Of a DNA stretch of 23,478 nucleotides, positions 14,627-21,152 are shown in pieces. This stretch comes from Nitrospirota bacterium (GTDB lineage: Bacteria > Nitrospirota > CAKKRA01 > 9FT-COMBO-42-15), in NCBI GenBank assembly GCA_023248415.1, contig JAHFEP010000019.1, positions 1-23,478 of the forward strand. Direction: 5' to 3'. The stretch's first letter is position 1, and each line of letters starts with the position of its first letter. The notes under the pieces are model-generated. The model was not told where the DNA came from, made no database searches, and was given only the letters and a program-made list of their open reading frames with translations. The translations under genes and the position numbers were made by a program.

Positions 14627-15796
14627 TCAAGAGACTTGTTTGCTTGGGGTCTCAAGTATCAAGCCGTCCCAGGGTATATCATTCTCATCCATGATTTTAT
14701 AGTTATAAAAATTATATGGCGGCCCAAGGGACTCAAGTTTTTTCTTTATATTATCCATCTCTACTTTACTGTTATCAGATAAACAAATGATTGATTTAAT
14801 AATATCACCTTCTAATGTGATAAAAACCTTATCAGGCTCTTTTATACTGTCAGTAATAATAGCTGCAATATTATTATGAACCTCTATATCAAAACCTGTT
14901 TTAATCTTCAACCCGCCCCTGTACAGCCTGTCTTCTCCAAATCTTTCAAGCAGATATTCTTCAATCAGATTTTTATAACACGCTGCTTCTTTATTATTTT
15001 TATACTTTAAATTTTCTATATTAAACCTCTTATTTGTTTTATCCTCTCTCAGAATAATTTTATATCTTAACGCGTCCTCATATTCCTCTTTTGTAATCTT
15101 TTTTGCCTCCAGCATTAATTGGAGGATGCGCTGCTGCCTCTTTATTACCCTGCTCAGCCTTTTGTATGGATCAAAGTATTTTGGATTCGGAAGCATAGAC
15201 GCGAGAATAGCGCTCTCTGATAGATTTATTTCGTATCCGTGCTTATCAAAATAGAATCTTGATGCAGCCTCTATGCCATACAGGCCATCTCCCCATTCTA
15301 CTTCATTAAGATAAAGCTCAAGGATTCGTTTTTTTGGAATTAGCTTCTCAATCTGGTATGTCAGAAAGACCTCTTTAATCTTTCGCTCAATTGTCTTTTT
15401 CTTGTATAAAAAAACATTCTTTGCAAGCTGCTGCGAAATAGTGCTGCCGCCTCTTACAAATTTACCTTTTTTAATATCCTCATTAAAGGCATTCCACATC
15501 TCTTTATAATTAAAGCCTGTGTGTTCAAAAAATGTGTCGTCCTCGGCTGTTATTACAGCATCTATGAGTGAATTTGATATATCAGACATGGGAACCCATA
15601 TCCTGTTCTTTTTGTCAAAATACTGGACAATAACCTTTCCTGAAATATCATATACCTCTGATGCAAGGTCAGGCCTGTAGTTTTTAATCAGGTTTGCATC
15701 AGGAATTTCTTTTGCAAATTTATAAACAGCAATACCTAAGAAGGCAAAAGATATTATAAAGACAACTGCCAAAATTTTAATTATCTTTTTTATCAT
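14627..15796 (-). CDS. GT51 peptidoglycan glycosyltransferase with vestigial PBP C-terminus
   Basis: This protein polymerises lipid II into glycan strands. It has one N-terminal membrane anchor (about 3-25), then a complete GT51 domain: EDDTFFEHTG with the catalytic Glu, RGGSTISQQLAKN, and KEVFLTYQIEKLIPKKRILE followed by LYLNEVEWGDGLYGIEAASRFYF. At 389 aa it is longer than MtgA (about 240) and shorter than class A PBPs (over 600). After GT51 it retains a segment like the start of a PBP1 transpeptidase module (GLKIKTGFDIEVHNN) but no SxxK/SxN/KTG. The frame is open further upstream to 15898, but that stretch contains a terminator, so start 15796 (MIKKIIKILAVV) is preferred; its Shine-Dalgarno is weak. 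Confidence 0.85.
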   Translation of the reverse strand: MIKKIIKILAVVFIISFAFLGIAVYKFAKEIPDANLIKNYRPDLASEVYDISGKVIVQYFDKKNRIWVPMSDISNSLIDAVITAEDDTFFEHTGFNYKEMWNAFNEDIKKGKFVRGGSTISQQLAKNVFLYKKKTIERKIKEVFLTYQIEKLIPKKRILELYLNEVEWGDGLYGIEAASRFYFDKHGYEINLSESAILASMLPNPKYFDPYKRLSRVIKRQQRILQLMLEAKKITKEEYEDALRYKIILREDKTNKRFNIENLKYKNNKEAACYKNLIEEYLLERFGEDRLYRGGLKIKTGFDIEVHNNIAAIITDSIKEPDKVFITLEGDIIKSIICLSDNSKVEMDNIKKKLESLGPPYNFYNYKIMDENDIPWDGLILETPSKQVS

Positions 15797-15864
15797 AACT
15801 AAATCTTGAAATTTTATAGAGAGGTTTTGTAGATTAGCAGAATTATATTTATATTTCAAGGGAT

Positions 15865-15906
15865 ATAAAATAAAAATGGCTGGTAATGAACTTATCATTA
15901 CCAGCC
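15865..15906 (-). terminator. Rho-independent terminator of the 56-aa zinc-ribbon gene
   Basis: On the minus strand GGCTGGTAATGA pairs perfectly with TCATTACCAGCC (12-bp stem, 5-base loop, 15906-15878). A T-rich run (ATTTTTATTTTA) follows. It lies 25 bp after the zinc-ribbon stop. Confidence 0.85.
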
Positions 15907-15930
15907 TATAGAGAGGGATGCAGGGATGAC

Positions 15931-16101
15931 TTACTTTACAGCAACCAATTTTGGAGTAAGAAATGAGTTCTTGCGCTTGTTCTTTATAATCGTATTATCA
16001 ACGACTGTTCCACAGTTCAAACACTTCCAGGCATAAAACATCAGAAAAAAGTCTGAAAATCTTTCAGAGACCATCAGACCACTGCATTTTGGACAGGTCA
16101 T
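15931..16101 (-). CDS. Small zinc-ribbon protein, 56 aa
   Basis: A short frame begins MTCPKCSGLMVSERFSD and continues FYAWKCLNCGTVVDNTIIKNK before ending VAVK. Two CxxC pairs (CPKC and CLNC, about 25 residues apart) make a classic zinc ribbon. The C-terminal tail is basic. It has a near-perfect Shine-Dalgarno (AGGAGG), a sigma-54 promoter 50 bp upstream and a rho-independent terminator downstream, so it is a complete monocistronic unit despite its size. Similar tiny proteins are common in deltaproteobacterial genomes without known function; nucleic-acid or protein binding is an inference. Confidence 0.85.
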   Translation of the reverse strand: MTCPKCSGLMVSERFSDFFLMFYAWKCLNCGTVVDNTIIKNKRKNSFLTPKLVAVK

Positions 16102-16151
16102 AATTCCTCCTCTTTGTTAATTGATATTAATTTCTAATATTATATGAATTA

Positions 16152-16168
16152 TGCAATTGCTATGCCAG
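16152..16168 (-). promoter_or_regulatory. Sigma-54 (-24/-12) promoter of the zinc-ribbon gene
   Basis: The minus strand reads CTGGCATAGCAATTGCA. Against the consensus YTGGCACGRNNNTTGCW only two positions differ, and the GG and GC dinucleotides have the invariant spacing. Transcription would start near 16140, leaving a 40-base leader with AGGAGG. Confidence 0.75.
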
Positions 16169-16227
16169 AAAAATGACGCAGAATTCCTCTTATATTTTAA
16201 GAAGTTCAGAAAATTAGAAAAATTTAT

Positions 16228-16273
16228 ATGCCAATTTTTGCTCATTATAATGCCAAATATTGTCACTATGCCA
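16228..16273 (-). promoter_or_regulatory. Three TGGCAT repeats upstream of the sigma-54 promoter
   Basis: On the minus strand TTGGCAT or TTTGGCAT recurs at 16233-16228, 16255-16250 and 16273-16268, about 60-110 bp upstream of the -24 box. That is the usual distance of enhancer sites for an NtrC-type activator. The -24 box itself also contains TGGCAT. Spacings are 22 and 18 bp. Confidence 0.4.
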
Positions 16274-16295
16274 AAAAAAACATAATTAATATGGC

Positions 16296-16324
16296 TTGAC
16301 ATTTAGGCATTCGTAAGGTAAAAA
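16296..16324 (+). promoter_or_regulatory. Candidate sigma-70 promoter for pmbA
   Basis: TTGACA (16296-16301) is followed after 17 bp by TAAAAA (16319-16324). This promoter points towards pmbA at 16370, divergent from the sigma-54 promoter. Confidence 0.5.
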
Positions 16325-16369
16325 CATTCTGTAATTTATACAATTAATTCTATTAAGAAAGGACCATAA

Positions 16370-17707
16370 ATGGATTATAAAAAGATTTCTGCTGAGATTC
16401 TTAATAAGGCAATAGCAAGGGGTGCGGATGAAGTAGAGGTTTATGTTCAATTATCTGAGGGCACATCAATTGAGATAAAGGACGGTGAGGTGGATTCATT
16501 TGACGGAGCAAAAGAGCAAGGGATGAGTGTAAGGGTAATTTTAGACAACAGGCTCGGATTTTCATACACAACAGATTTTGACAAGAAGTCATTGGATAAA
16601 TTGATTGAAGAGGCTGTCAAAAGCGCGTCCAATACTTACAGCGACAACTTCAATGGCCTTCCTTCTCTAATTGGTAAATATGATGATGTAAATATCTTTG
16701 ATGACAAGGTTGCATCAACATCTATAAATGAGAAGATTGAAAGAGCAAGACAGTTAGAAGATATTGCAAAAGGTTATGATAAACGGATTACAAAGGTCAG
16801 AAAGGCATCAGTAGATTTTTCTGTATCTGAGTTATTTTTGTTTAATAGCAATAAAATAGACCTGCATCAAAAGAGTACAAATTGCTCTGCAAGCATAATG
16901 GTTGTTGCAGAGGATAAGGGCGAGGCACAGATGGCTTGGGACTATGCAAGCCACAGATTTTATGACAATCTAAATATAAAAGAGGTTGCAGAAACTGCTG
17001 GGAAAAGGGCAGTTGATTTGCTTGGCGCGCAAAAGATATCTTCCTGCAAGGCGCCTGTGATATTAGCAAACAATGTTGCTTCTGAATTTCTCGGGGTTCT
17101 TACAAGCAGTTTTTCTGCAGACTCAGTATTAAAAAATAAGTCTTTATTAAAGGACAAAAAAGGGGAGAAACTATTCTCTGAATTAATAAATATAATTGAT
17201 GATGGTCTAATAGATGGCATGGTTGGCTCATCTGTATTTGATGGAGAGGGTGTGCCTGTTCAGAAAAAGGCATTGGTTGAAAAGGGTGAGATAAAAGGTT
17301 ATCTTCATAATGCTTATACTGCAAAGAGGATGAAAGAAGCGCCAACAGGTAATGGAATGAGAGGCGGTTTTAAAGGCATACCTAATGTTGGTATAACAAA
17401 TCTGTTTATTGAAAAAGGCGCAAAGCCTTTGGATGAGCTTATTTCAAGCATTGATGAAGGGATATATATAACAGAGGCAATGGGAATGCATACTGCAAAT
17501 CCGATATCAGGTGATTTTTCTGTTGGCGCTGTAGGCTTTTACATAAAAGGCGGCAAGCTGTCATATCCTGTAAGAGAGATTGCAATTGCAGGCAATATCC
17601 TTGAGCTGTTTAATAAAATAGACGCAGTAGGAAGCGATTTGAGATTTTATGGAAAGATTGGTTCACCGAGTTTAAGAATTAAGGAATTGTCTATCAGCGG
17701 CAAATAG
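16370..17707 (+). CDS. pmbA: PmbA/TldE-family protein (metalloprotease subunit)
   Basis: PmbA (TldE) is the non-catalytic partner of the TldD metallopeptidase; the heterodimer processes microcins and degrades peptides such as CcdA. The 445-aa sequence matches family length. It opens with DEVEVYVQLSEGTSIEIKDGEVDS and has the central insertion-loop region. It closes with the typical ISGDFSVGAVGFYIKGGKLSYPVREI and NILELFNKIDAVGSDLRF segments. The HExxxH zinc motif that marks TldD is absent, so this is TldE rather than TldD. No tldD gene lies in the window. The ATG has AAAGGA upstream. A glucokinase gene follows after 53 bp and may be co-transcribed. Confidence 0.9.
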   Translation: MDYKKISAEILNKAIARGADEVEVYVQLSEGTSIEIKDGEVDSFDGAKEQGMSVRVILDNRLGFSYTTDFDKKSLDKLIEEAVKSASNTYSDNFNGLPSLIGKYDDVNIFDDKVASTSINEKIERARQLEDIAKGYDKRITKVRKASVDFSVSELFLFNSNKIDLHQKSTNCSASIMVVAEDKGEAQMAWDYASHRFYDNLNIKEVAETAGKRAVDLLGAQKISSCKAPVILANNVASEFLGVLTSSFSADSVLKNKSLLKDKKGEKLFSELINIIDDGLIDGMVGSSVFDGEGVPVQKKALVEKGEIKGYLHNAYTAKRMKEAPTGNGMRGGFKGIPNVGITNLFIEKGAKPLDELISSIDEGIYITEAMGMHTANPISGDFSVGAVGFYIKGGKLSYPVREIAIAGNILELFNKIDAVGSDLRFYGKIGSPSLRIKELSISGK

Positions 17708-17760
17708 AATAGTCATTGAATTCCCACTTTCGTGGAAATTACAGAAAAAGGGATTTTTAG

Positions 17761-18738
17761 GTGGATAAAAATGTCATTGCTGTTGATATAGGCGGCACAA
17801 ACCTTAGATTTGGCGTTGTTAAAAAAACAGGGCAGATTATTCATAAAATAGTCAGGCCAACAGAAGCTGATGCTGGCAGAGATGCTGTAATAGAAAATAT
17901 AATAAATGGAATAGATGAGATATTAGCCCTTTCAAAGATTAAGAAAAGCTCTATCCTTGCAATCTCTTTAGCCACACCTGGTTTTATTGACATTGATAAA
18001 GGTATAATCACCTTTTCACCAAATCTCCCCGGCTGGCGGAATGTAAATTTTGGCAAAATAATAAAAAATAATTTAAATATTCCTGTAACAATAGAAAACG
18101 ATGCCAATGCTGCTGCCTTTGGTGAAAAATGGCTCGGTGCAGGCAAGAATAGCAGAAACCTGATATGCATTACAATGGGAACAGGCATAGGCGGCGGTAT
18201 TATCCTTGATAATAAGATATGGCATGGTGAAAGGGGCATGGCAGGAGAAATCGGTCATATAACTGTAAACCCTGACGGCCCATTATGCAACTGCGGGAAT
18301 TACGGATGCCTTGAGGCATATTCATCAGGCACAGGCATAGTCAACAGGATTATTGATGCCATGAAGAAAGGTAAAAAGACATCTTTGCTTTCAATAATCA
18401 AAAATGGAATCAATGAGATTACACCTGAAAAAGTATTTTTTGCAGCAAAGAAAGGCGACTCGCTTTCTTTAGAGCTTGTTGAGGATGCAGGCAAGTATCT
18501 TGGCATTGCTATTTCAGATTTTGCCAATCTTTTGAACATAAAAACAATTATATTATACGGCGGCCTTGTATCATCCTTTGGGCTGTTTTCAAAAAGGATG
18601 AAAGAAGAGATAATCAAAAGAACGATTCCATCCTTTTCAAAAGAGGTAAGGGTACTAAAGGCAGGCTTAAAGCAAGACGCAGGCATAATCGGCGCAGCAG
18701 GTGTTGTTTTTCAGAAAAAGGGGGAATTGAGGTTTTAG
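17761..18738 (+). CDS. ROK-family glucokinase
   Basis: This 325-aa kinase phosphorylates glucose or a related hexose. It has the ATP-binding DIGGTNLRFGVV at the N-terminus, catalytic Asp in VTIENDANAAAFGE, GTGIGGGII, the ROK signature with GEIGH, and the zinc-binding cluster CNCGNYGCLEAYSSG. There is no N-terminal winged helix, so it is an enzyme and not a NagC-type repressor. ROK kinases vary in substrate (glucose, N-acetylglucosamine, fructose), and glucokinase is the default call. The start is GTG. It is the last backbone gene before the accessory island. Confidence 0.9.
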   Translation: MDKNVIAVDIGGTNLRFGVVKKTGQIIHKIVRPTEADAGRDAVIENIINGIDEILALSKIKKSSILAISLATPGFIDIDKGIITFSPNLPGWRNVNFGKIIKNNLNIPVTIENDANAAAFGEKWLGAGKNSRNLICITMGTGIGGGIILDNKIWHGERGMAGEIGHITVNPDGPLCNCGNYGCLEAYSSGTGIVNRIIDAMKKGKKTSLLSIIKNGINEITPEKVFFAAKKGDSLSLELVEDAGKYLGIAISDFANLLNIKTIILYGGLVSSFGLFSKRMKEEIIKRTIPSFSKEVRVLKAGLKQDAGIIGAAGVVFQKKGELRF

Positions 18739-18748
18739 GTATTTTCTA

Positions 18749-18804
18749 CTATAACGTAGAGCTAAACCGCGCGATAGCGTGTCGACTTGAGCGCCTGGTT
18801 AGGC
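18749..18804 (-). other. attC recombination site 1
   Basis: The minus strand reads R'' GCCTAAC (18804-18798), an L'' arm with AAGTCGACACG, a TAT loop, an L' arm CGCGCGGTTTAGC, and R' GTTATAG (18755-18749). It is 56 nt long, the classical compact size. The folded bottom strand leaves an extrahelical base between L arms, as in the aadA attC. R' departs from GTTRRRY. Confidence 0.75.
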
Positions 18805-18873
18805 ATCGTTTCGTAGCATTTTTATAATACAACCCATTTCCTCCAGTTGTCTGATTAAATCTCTTCTTTTCAT
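18799..18873 (-). pseudogene. hicA: HicA toxin, truncated to 24 residues
   Basis: MKRRDLIRQLEEMGC is the standard HicA opening (double-stranded RNA-binding-like mRNA interferase, normally 60-85 aa). After that the sequence departs from the family (IIKMLRNDA) and stops. The catalytic-region His (usually GGxHxxY) is absent. The stop TAA lies inside the attC R'' box GCCTAAC, so the coding end is formed by the cassette boundary. It overlaps hicB by ATGA, showing the original hicB-hicA coupling. A toxin this short should be inactive. Confidence 0.75.
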
Positions 18874-19061
18874 GCTACTTCCAGTTCGGCAAGTTTGCGG
18901 ACACATGGAATCGCACCGCTGGATAGTTCTTTGTATAAATCCTTTAAATTTTCTTTCAGTTCGTCCACGGTTTCGCCCTGCGTCATATAGTCTGGATATT
19001 CTTCCAAATACCCGAGCCACATATTACCGTCCTGCCAGTGTATGAACTTTGTGGTTTCCAT
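18870..19061 (-). CDS. hicB: HicB-type antitoxin
   Basis: This 63-aa protein has the HicB degraded RNase-H-like fold: FIHWQDGNMWLGYLEEYPDYMTQGETVDELKENLKDLYKELSSG. It lacks a C-terminal DNA-binding extension, which is common in short HicB proteins encoded upstream of hicA. The ATG is preceded by AGGAGAA. The gene appears intact while its partner toxin is truncated. Antitoxin alone may serve as an anti-addiction module or be a relic. The pair is the last coding part of cassette 3. Confidence 0.85.
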   Translation of the reverse strand: METTKFIHWQDGNMWLGYLEEYPDYMTQGETVDELKENLKDLYKELSSGAIPCVRKLAELEVA

Positions 19062-19175
19062 AGATATTCTCCTTTCTATTTTCTCTATATTATCAGATTT
19101 AACCCTATGATGCAAACCTTTCAAACATTTTCTTGCAAAAAGAAAGTAGTAAAAACTTTTGTATATCCTGTGCGA

Positions 19176-19250
19176 GTCATTCTCGCCCCGTATCTGGATA
19201 CGCGGTAAACTCCATCTGGAATTTAGATTATTAAAATGATGGCGGGGCGT
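19176..19250. repeat. Interspersed palindromic repeat-like sequence
   Basis: GTCATTCTCGCCCCG opens a GC-rich block containing a palindrome CGTATC-TG-GATACG (19189-19202). CGCCCCG (19184-19190) is inverted as CGGGGCG (19243-19249). This resembles the GTCATTCCCGC-type intergenic repeats common in proteobacterial genomes. The stretch 19062-19412 upstream of hicB holds this block and otherwise nothing recognisable. Confidence 0.45.
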
Positions 19251-19412
19251 CCATTTTTTGTAATACTTTTTTGTGAAGAGAAATCCGGGATGTGGAGCCA
19301 TTATTTACATTATTTCAAAAAAAAAGAAAAAGGGTCTGTCCTACGCTTATGACTAATGAAGATATGGTAGTTGTTGAAGAATTAAGAAAAAGACGAGGGC
19401 CGCTTTGTTTTG

Positions 19413-19613
19413 TCAAGGGTGTAGACCTATACCTGACCCTTTATCCTTCTCATAGGCGTGCAGTAAATAGCTGTATCTTTCTTTTGTCCTTCTAAGAATA
19501 TTTTCAAATTTTTCCCTGTCTTTGTTATTCCAGAATATTTGCTCCCTCTGGTTGCCTCTTGAGGTTATATGATAAAAAGCACCCTCATATTCTATTCTGA
19601 GTTGTCTTGCCAC
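19413..19613 (-). pseudogene. RAYT/IS200-type (Y1) transposase, N-terminal fragment
   Basis: MARQLRIEYEGAFYHITSRGNQREQIF and the following KDREKFENILRRTKERYSYLLHAY match the start of REP-associated tyrosine transposases, normally about 200-320 aa. After residue 54 the match ends and the frame runs into GGGTCAGGTATAGG. The HUH motif (NHYHLL) and catalytic Tyr are missing, so the protein is inactive. Flanks carry GGGGTC-type end motifs: AATGGGGTCAAAC near 19672 on the 5' side and GGGTCAGGT near 19437 on the 3' side. The internal part of the element was therefore probably deleted. Confidence 0.8.
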
Positions 19614-19673
19614 ATAAAGAAGATATCACCAATTTAACATTTTGTAAAGTGTATTTTTTAGGTTTGACCCCAT

Positions 19674-19766
19674 TTACTTACTAAGCGTTTCTCTGATGCC
19701 CCCAAAGATGTGCGCCAGGAAAGCAAGCGCTGTCAGACAACCTGCGATGGCTATTGGATAGTTCAT
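19674..19766 (-). pseudogene. N-terminal fragment of a small membrane protein gene
   Basis: Directly after the cassette start, ATG 19766 opens a 30-codon frame MNYPIAIAGCLTALAFLAHIFGG continuing IRETLSK and then stop. It is a transmembrane helix followed by a family-like IRETLS segment. The match to small cassette-borne membrane proteins stops at the GGGGTC motif of the RAYT remnant, so the gene was probably cut by that insertion. Its function is unknown. Confidence 0.5.
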
Positions 19767-19776
19767 TGTTTTTCTC

Positions 19777-19871
19777 GCCTAACGCTTCGCTTGAGGGGCG
19801 CGGGAGCACAGAGGTAAAAATGAAAAAGAAAGACTGCTATCCCCGCGTCCCTCTCGAAGCGGTTGTTAGCT
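19777..19871 (-). other. attC recombination site 2
   Basis: The minus strand has R'' AGCTAAC (19871-19865), arm ACCGCTTCGAGAGGGACGCG, a loop of about 45 nt, complementary arm CGCGCCCCTCAAGCGAAGC, and R' GTTAGGC (19783-19777), which fits GTTRRRY exactly. It is 95 nt long. R'' begins 3 bp after the stop of the secreted-protein gene. Confidence 0.85.
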
Positions 19872-19873
19872 GC

Positions 19874-20278
19874 CTATTTTACATTGTGGACTATTTTCCC
19901 AATACATTGTTTGCTAAGTATGGTTCCTTGCTCAGGAATAATTGCTGTCATTCCGTAATAAAACTGTCTCTCTTTCTCGTCGATTATCATTTTTATATTT
20001 CCGAATTCAATGGATGACCAAATTTGAACGCCTTTCAGATCAATGATTTCAAATTTTGTAGGTTTGCCTTGTAGTTTTTGGGTAGAGATGTTCTTATAGC
20101 TGCAAGAAGCTTCATTTCCGATAACGACACATGTGTGCTCTGACTTATCGCCTTCAATAACTTTGATTTTATTCTGGCTTGGGCCAAGGACTTTACAGTC
20201 GAGGTCTTGGAAAATAATTTCGCCCGCCCATGAGTTTGACACAAAGATGGCGAGAAAGAAAAAGGCAAGTTTCTTCAT
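19874..20278 (-). CDS. Small secreted cassette protein, unknown function
   Basis: This 134-aa protein has a clear Sec signal peptide (MKKLAFFFLAIFVSNSWA, cleavage after SWA). The mature part is about 116 residues, beta-rich, with cysteines at LDCKV, EHTCVV, ASCSY and SKQCIG, which could make two disulfides. I do not recognise the family. It has a strong Shine-Dalgarno (AAGGAG) and ends 3 bp before attC site 2. It is the sole gene of cassette 2, typical of integron cassettes, which often encode small secreted or unknown proteins. Confidence 0.72.
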   Translation of the reverse strand: MKKLAFFFLAIFVSNSWAGEIIFQDLDCKVLGPSQNKIKVIEGDKSEHTCVVIGNEASCSYKNISTQKLQGKPTKFEIIDLKGVQIWSSIEFGNIKMIIDEKERQFYYGMTAIIPEQGTILSKQCIGKIVHNVK

Positions 20279-20306
20279 TATTGTTCTCCTTTTTAATTTA
20301 TTACTC

Positions 20307-20375
20307 AGCTAACGTTGAAGCTGTGGGGCGCGAGCCGCGCAGCGGTGAAGCGTCCCAACGAGCGTCTTGTTATGC
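20307..20375 (-). other. attC recombination site 3
   Basis: The minus strand has R'' GCATAAC (20375-20369), arm AAGACGCTCGTTGGGACGC, a small internal CCGC/GCGG hairpin, arm GCGCCCCACAGCTTCAAC and R' GTTAGCT (20313-20307). It is 69 nt long. Its R'' is complementary to the TTATGC that opens cassette 1. Confidence 0.78.
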
Positions 20376-20393
20376 GCTTATTTACTATTTGGC

Positions 20394-21089
20394 CTATAAT
20401 CTGAAAACGCATTTTTTAATACACTTCAAAATATTAAATTTCTTTTTACCGTTTTCCACGTAATCTATATATTTTTCTGCATTTTTAATTACATCAGGAT
20501 CATTTATTAGCTCTATGACCATACGTTTTACTGACCAATATAACGCGGCCCCGCTGAACTTTATATAATCACCATTTCCGGAAGAAACAACTGTTAGTGT
20601 AGGCCAATCATCATTCCAAGCTTGCAGGTTCTCAATTATATCAATATCTTGATTCTGTTTTTCTACACTACCCCATTTTCCTATCCTTGGTTCAAGGTGG
20701 TCTGTCATCCTGGCACTTGTCACTTTATCAGCGCCTAATTCATGCACCAATGGATTCCTTATTTCAAGGTATAGTTGTTTTGCTGCAATTCCTATTTCAA
20801 GCCAACCTTTAGCTGCGGGGCCCCAATATAATTTTTCTCGAATTAGTTTCTTGAAACGTTTTTCTTGATCTTTAATTGCTGTTGTTGGATATATGCTTAC
20901 AGAGATACCATCAATTATACAGAGAAGCACCAAAGCAATAGCAAAATTACCTGCACCTTCTCCTGATCTCTCATCTACTGGTAATTTGAATGCGCCATAT
21001 AAATCCTTAAGCAACATATTTGTATGCAACAATACTTTTTTAAGTTTTGGATGAGTTACATGGCTATAATCTAATTCTTGATAGGACAT
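20394..21089 (-). CDS. Cassette-encoded all-alpha protein with HEPN-type RNxxxH motif
   Basis: This 231-aa protein is not recognised as a named family. Its sequence is predicted mostly helical, without signal peptide. EIRNPLVHELG (about residue 111) has the R-N-x3-H pattern that marks the active site of HEPN-domain RNases and related ribonuclease toxins. The hydrophobic stretch NFAIALVLLCIIDGISVSIY is compatible with the HEPN four-helix core. The C-terminal about 100 residues resemble nothing I know. It is the only gene of cassette 1, the position nearest the integrase. A defence or stress RNase role is inferred from the motif alone; MAE or other partner domains are not evident. The Shine-Dalgarno is weak. 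Confidence 0.65.
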   Translation of the reverse strand: MSYQELDYSHVTHPKLKKVLLHTNMLLKDLYGAFKLPVDERSGEGAGNFAIALVLLCIIDGISVSIYPTTAIKDQEKRFKKLIREKLYWGPAAKGWLEIGIAAKQLYLEIRNPLVHELGADKVTSARMTDHLEPRIGKWGSVEKQNQDIDIIENLQAWNDDWPTLTVVSSGNGDYIKFSGAALYWSVKRMVIELINDPDVIKNAEKYIDYVENGKKKFNILKCIKKCVFRL

Positions 21090-21152
21090 AAATCATATAT
21101 TCAATTAATTAATAAAGAACATCGCTCACAATCACGCTCATTTTACTTTTGC

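Noticed and set aside
15797..15898. N-terminal extension of the GT51 protein to ATG 15898
   Set aside because: The extension is encoded by the terminator hairpin of the preceding gene, lacks similarity, and would bury the membrane anchor that should be near the N-terminus.
16117..16302. Minus-strand 61-codon frame upstream of the zinc-ribbon gene
   Set aside because: It lies across the sigma-54 promoter and TGGCAT repeats and is very AT-rich; the promoter reading explains the region better.
18874..19301. Longer hicB frame starting upstream
   Set aside because: The extra residues are translation of an intergenic palindromic repeat; ATG 19061 with AGGAGAA gives the normal HicB length.
19292..19495. 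Plus-strand frame starting MEPLFTLFQKKRK
   Set aside because: It spans the flank of the RAYT remnant and its antisense strand; no coherent domain is visible.
19754..20017. Plus-strand open frame of 87 codons
   Set aside because: It reads through attC site 2 and antisense to the secreted-protein gene; composition is that of a shadow frame.
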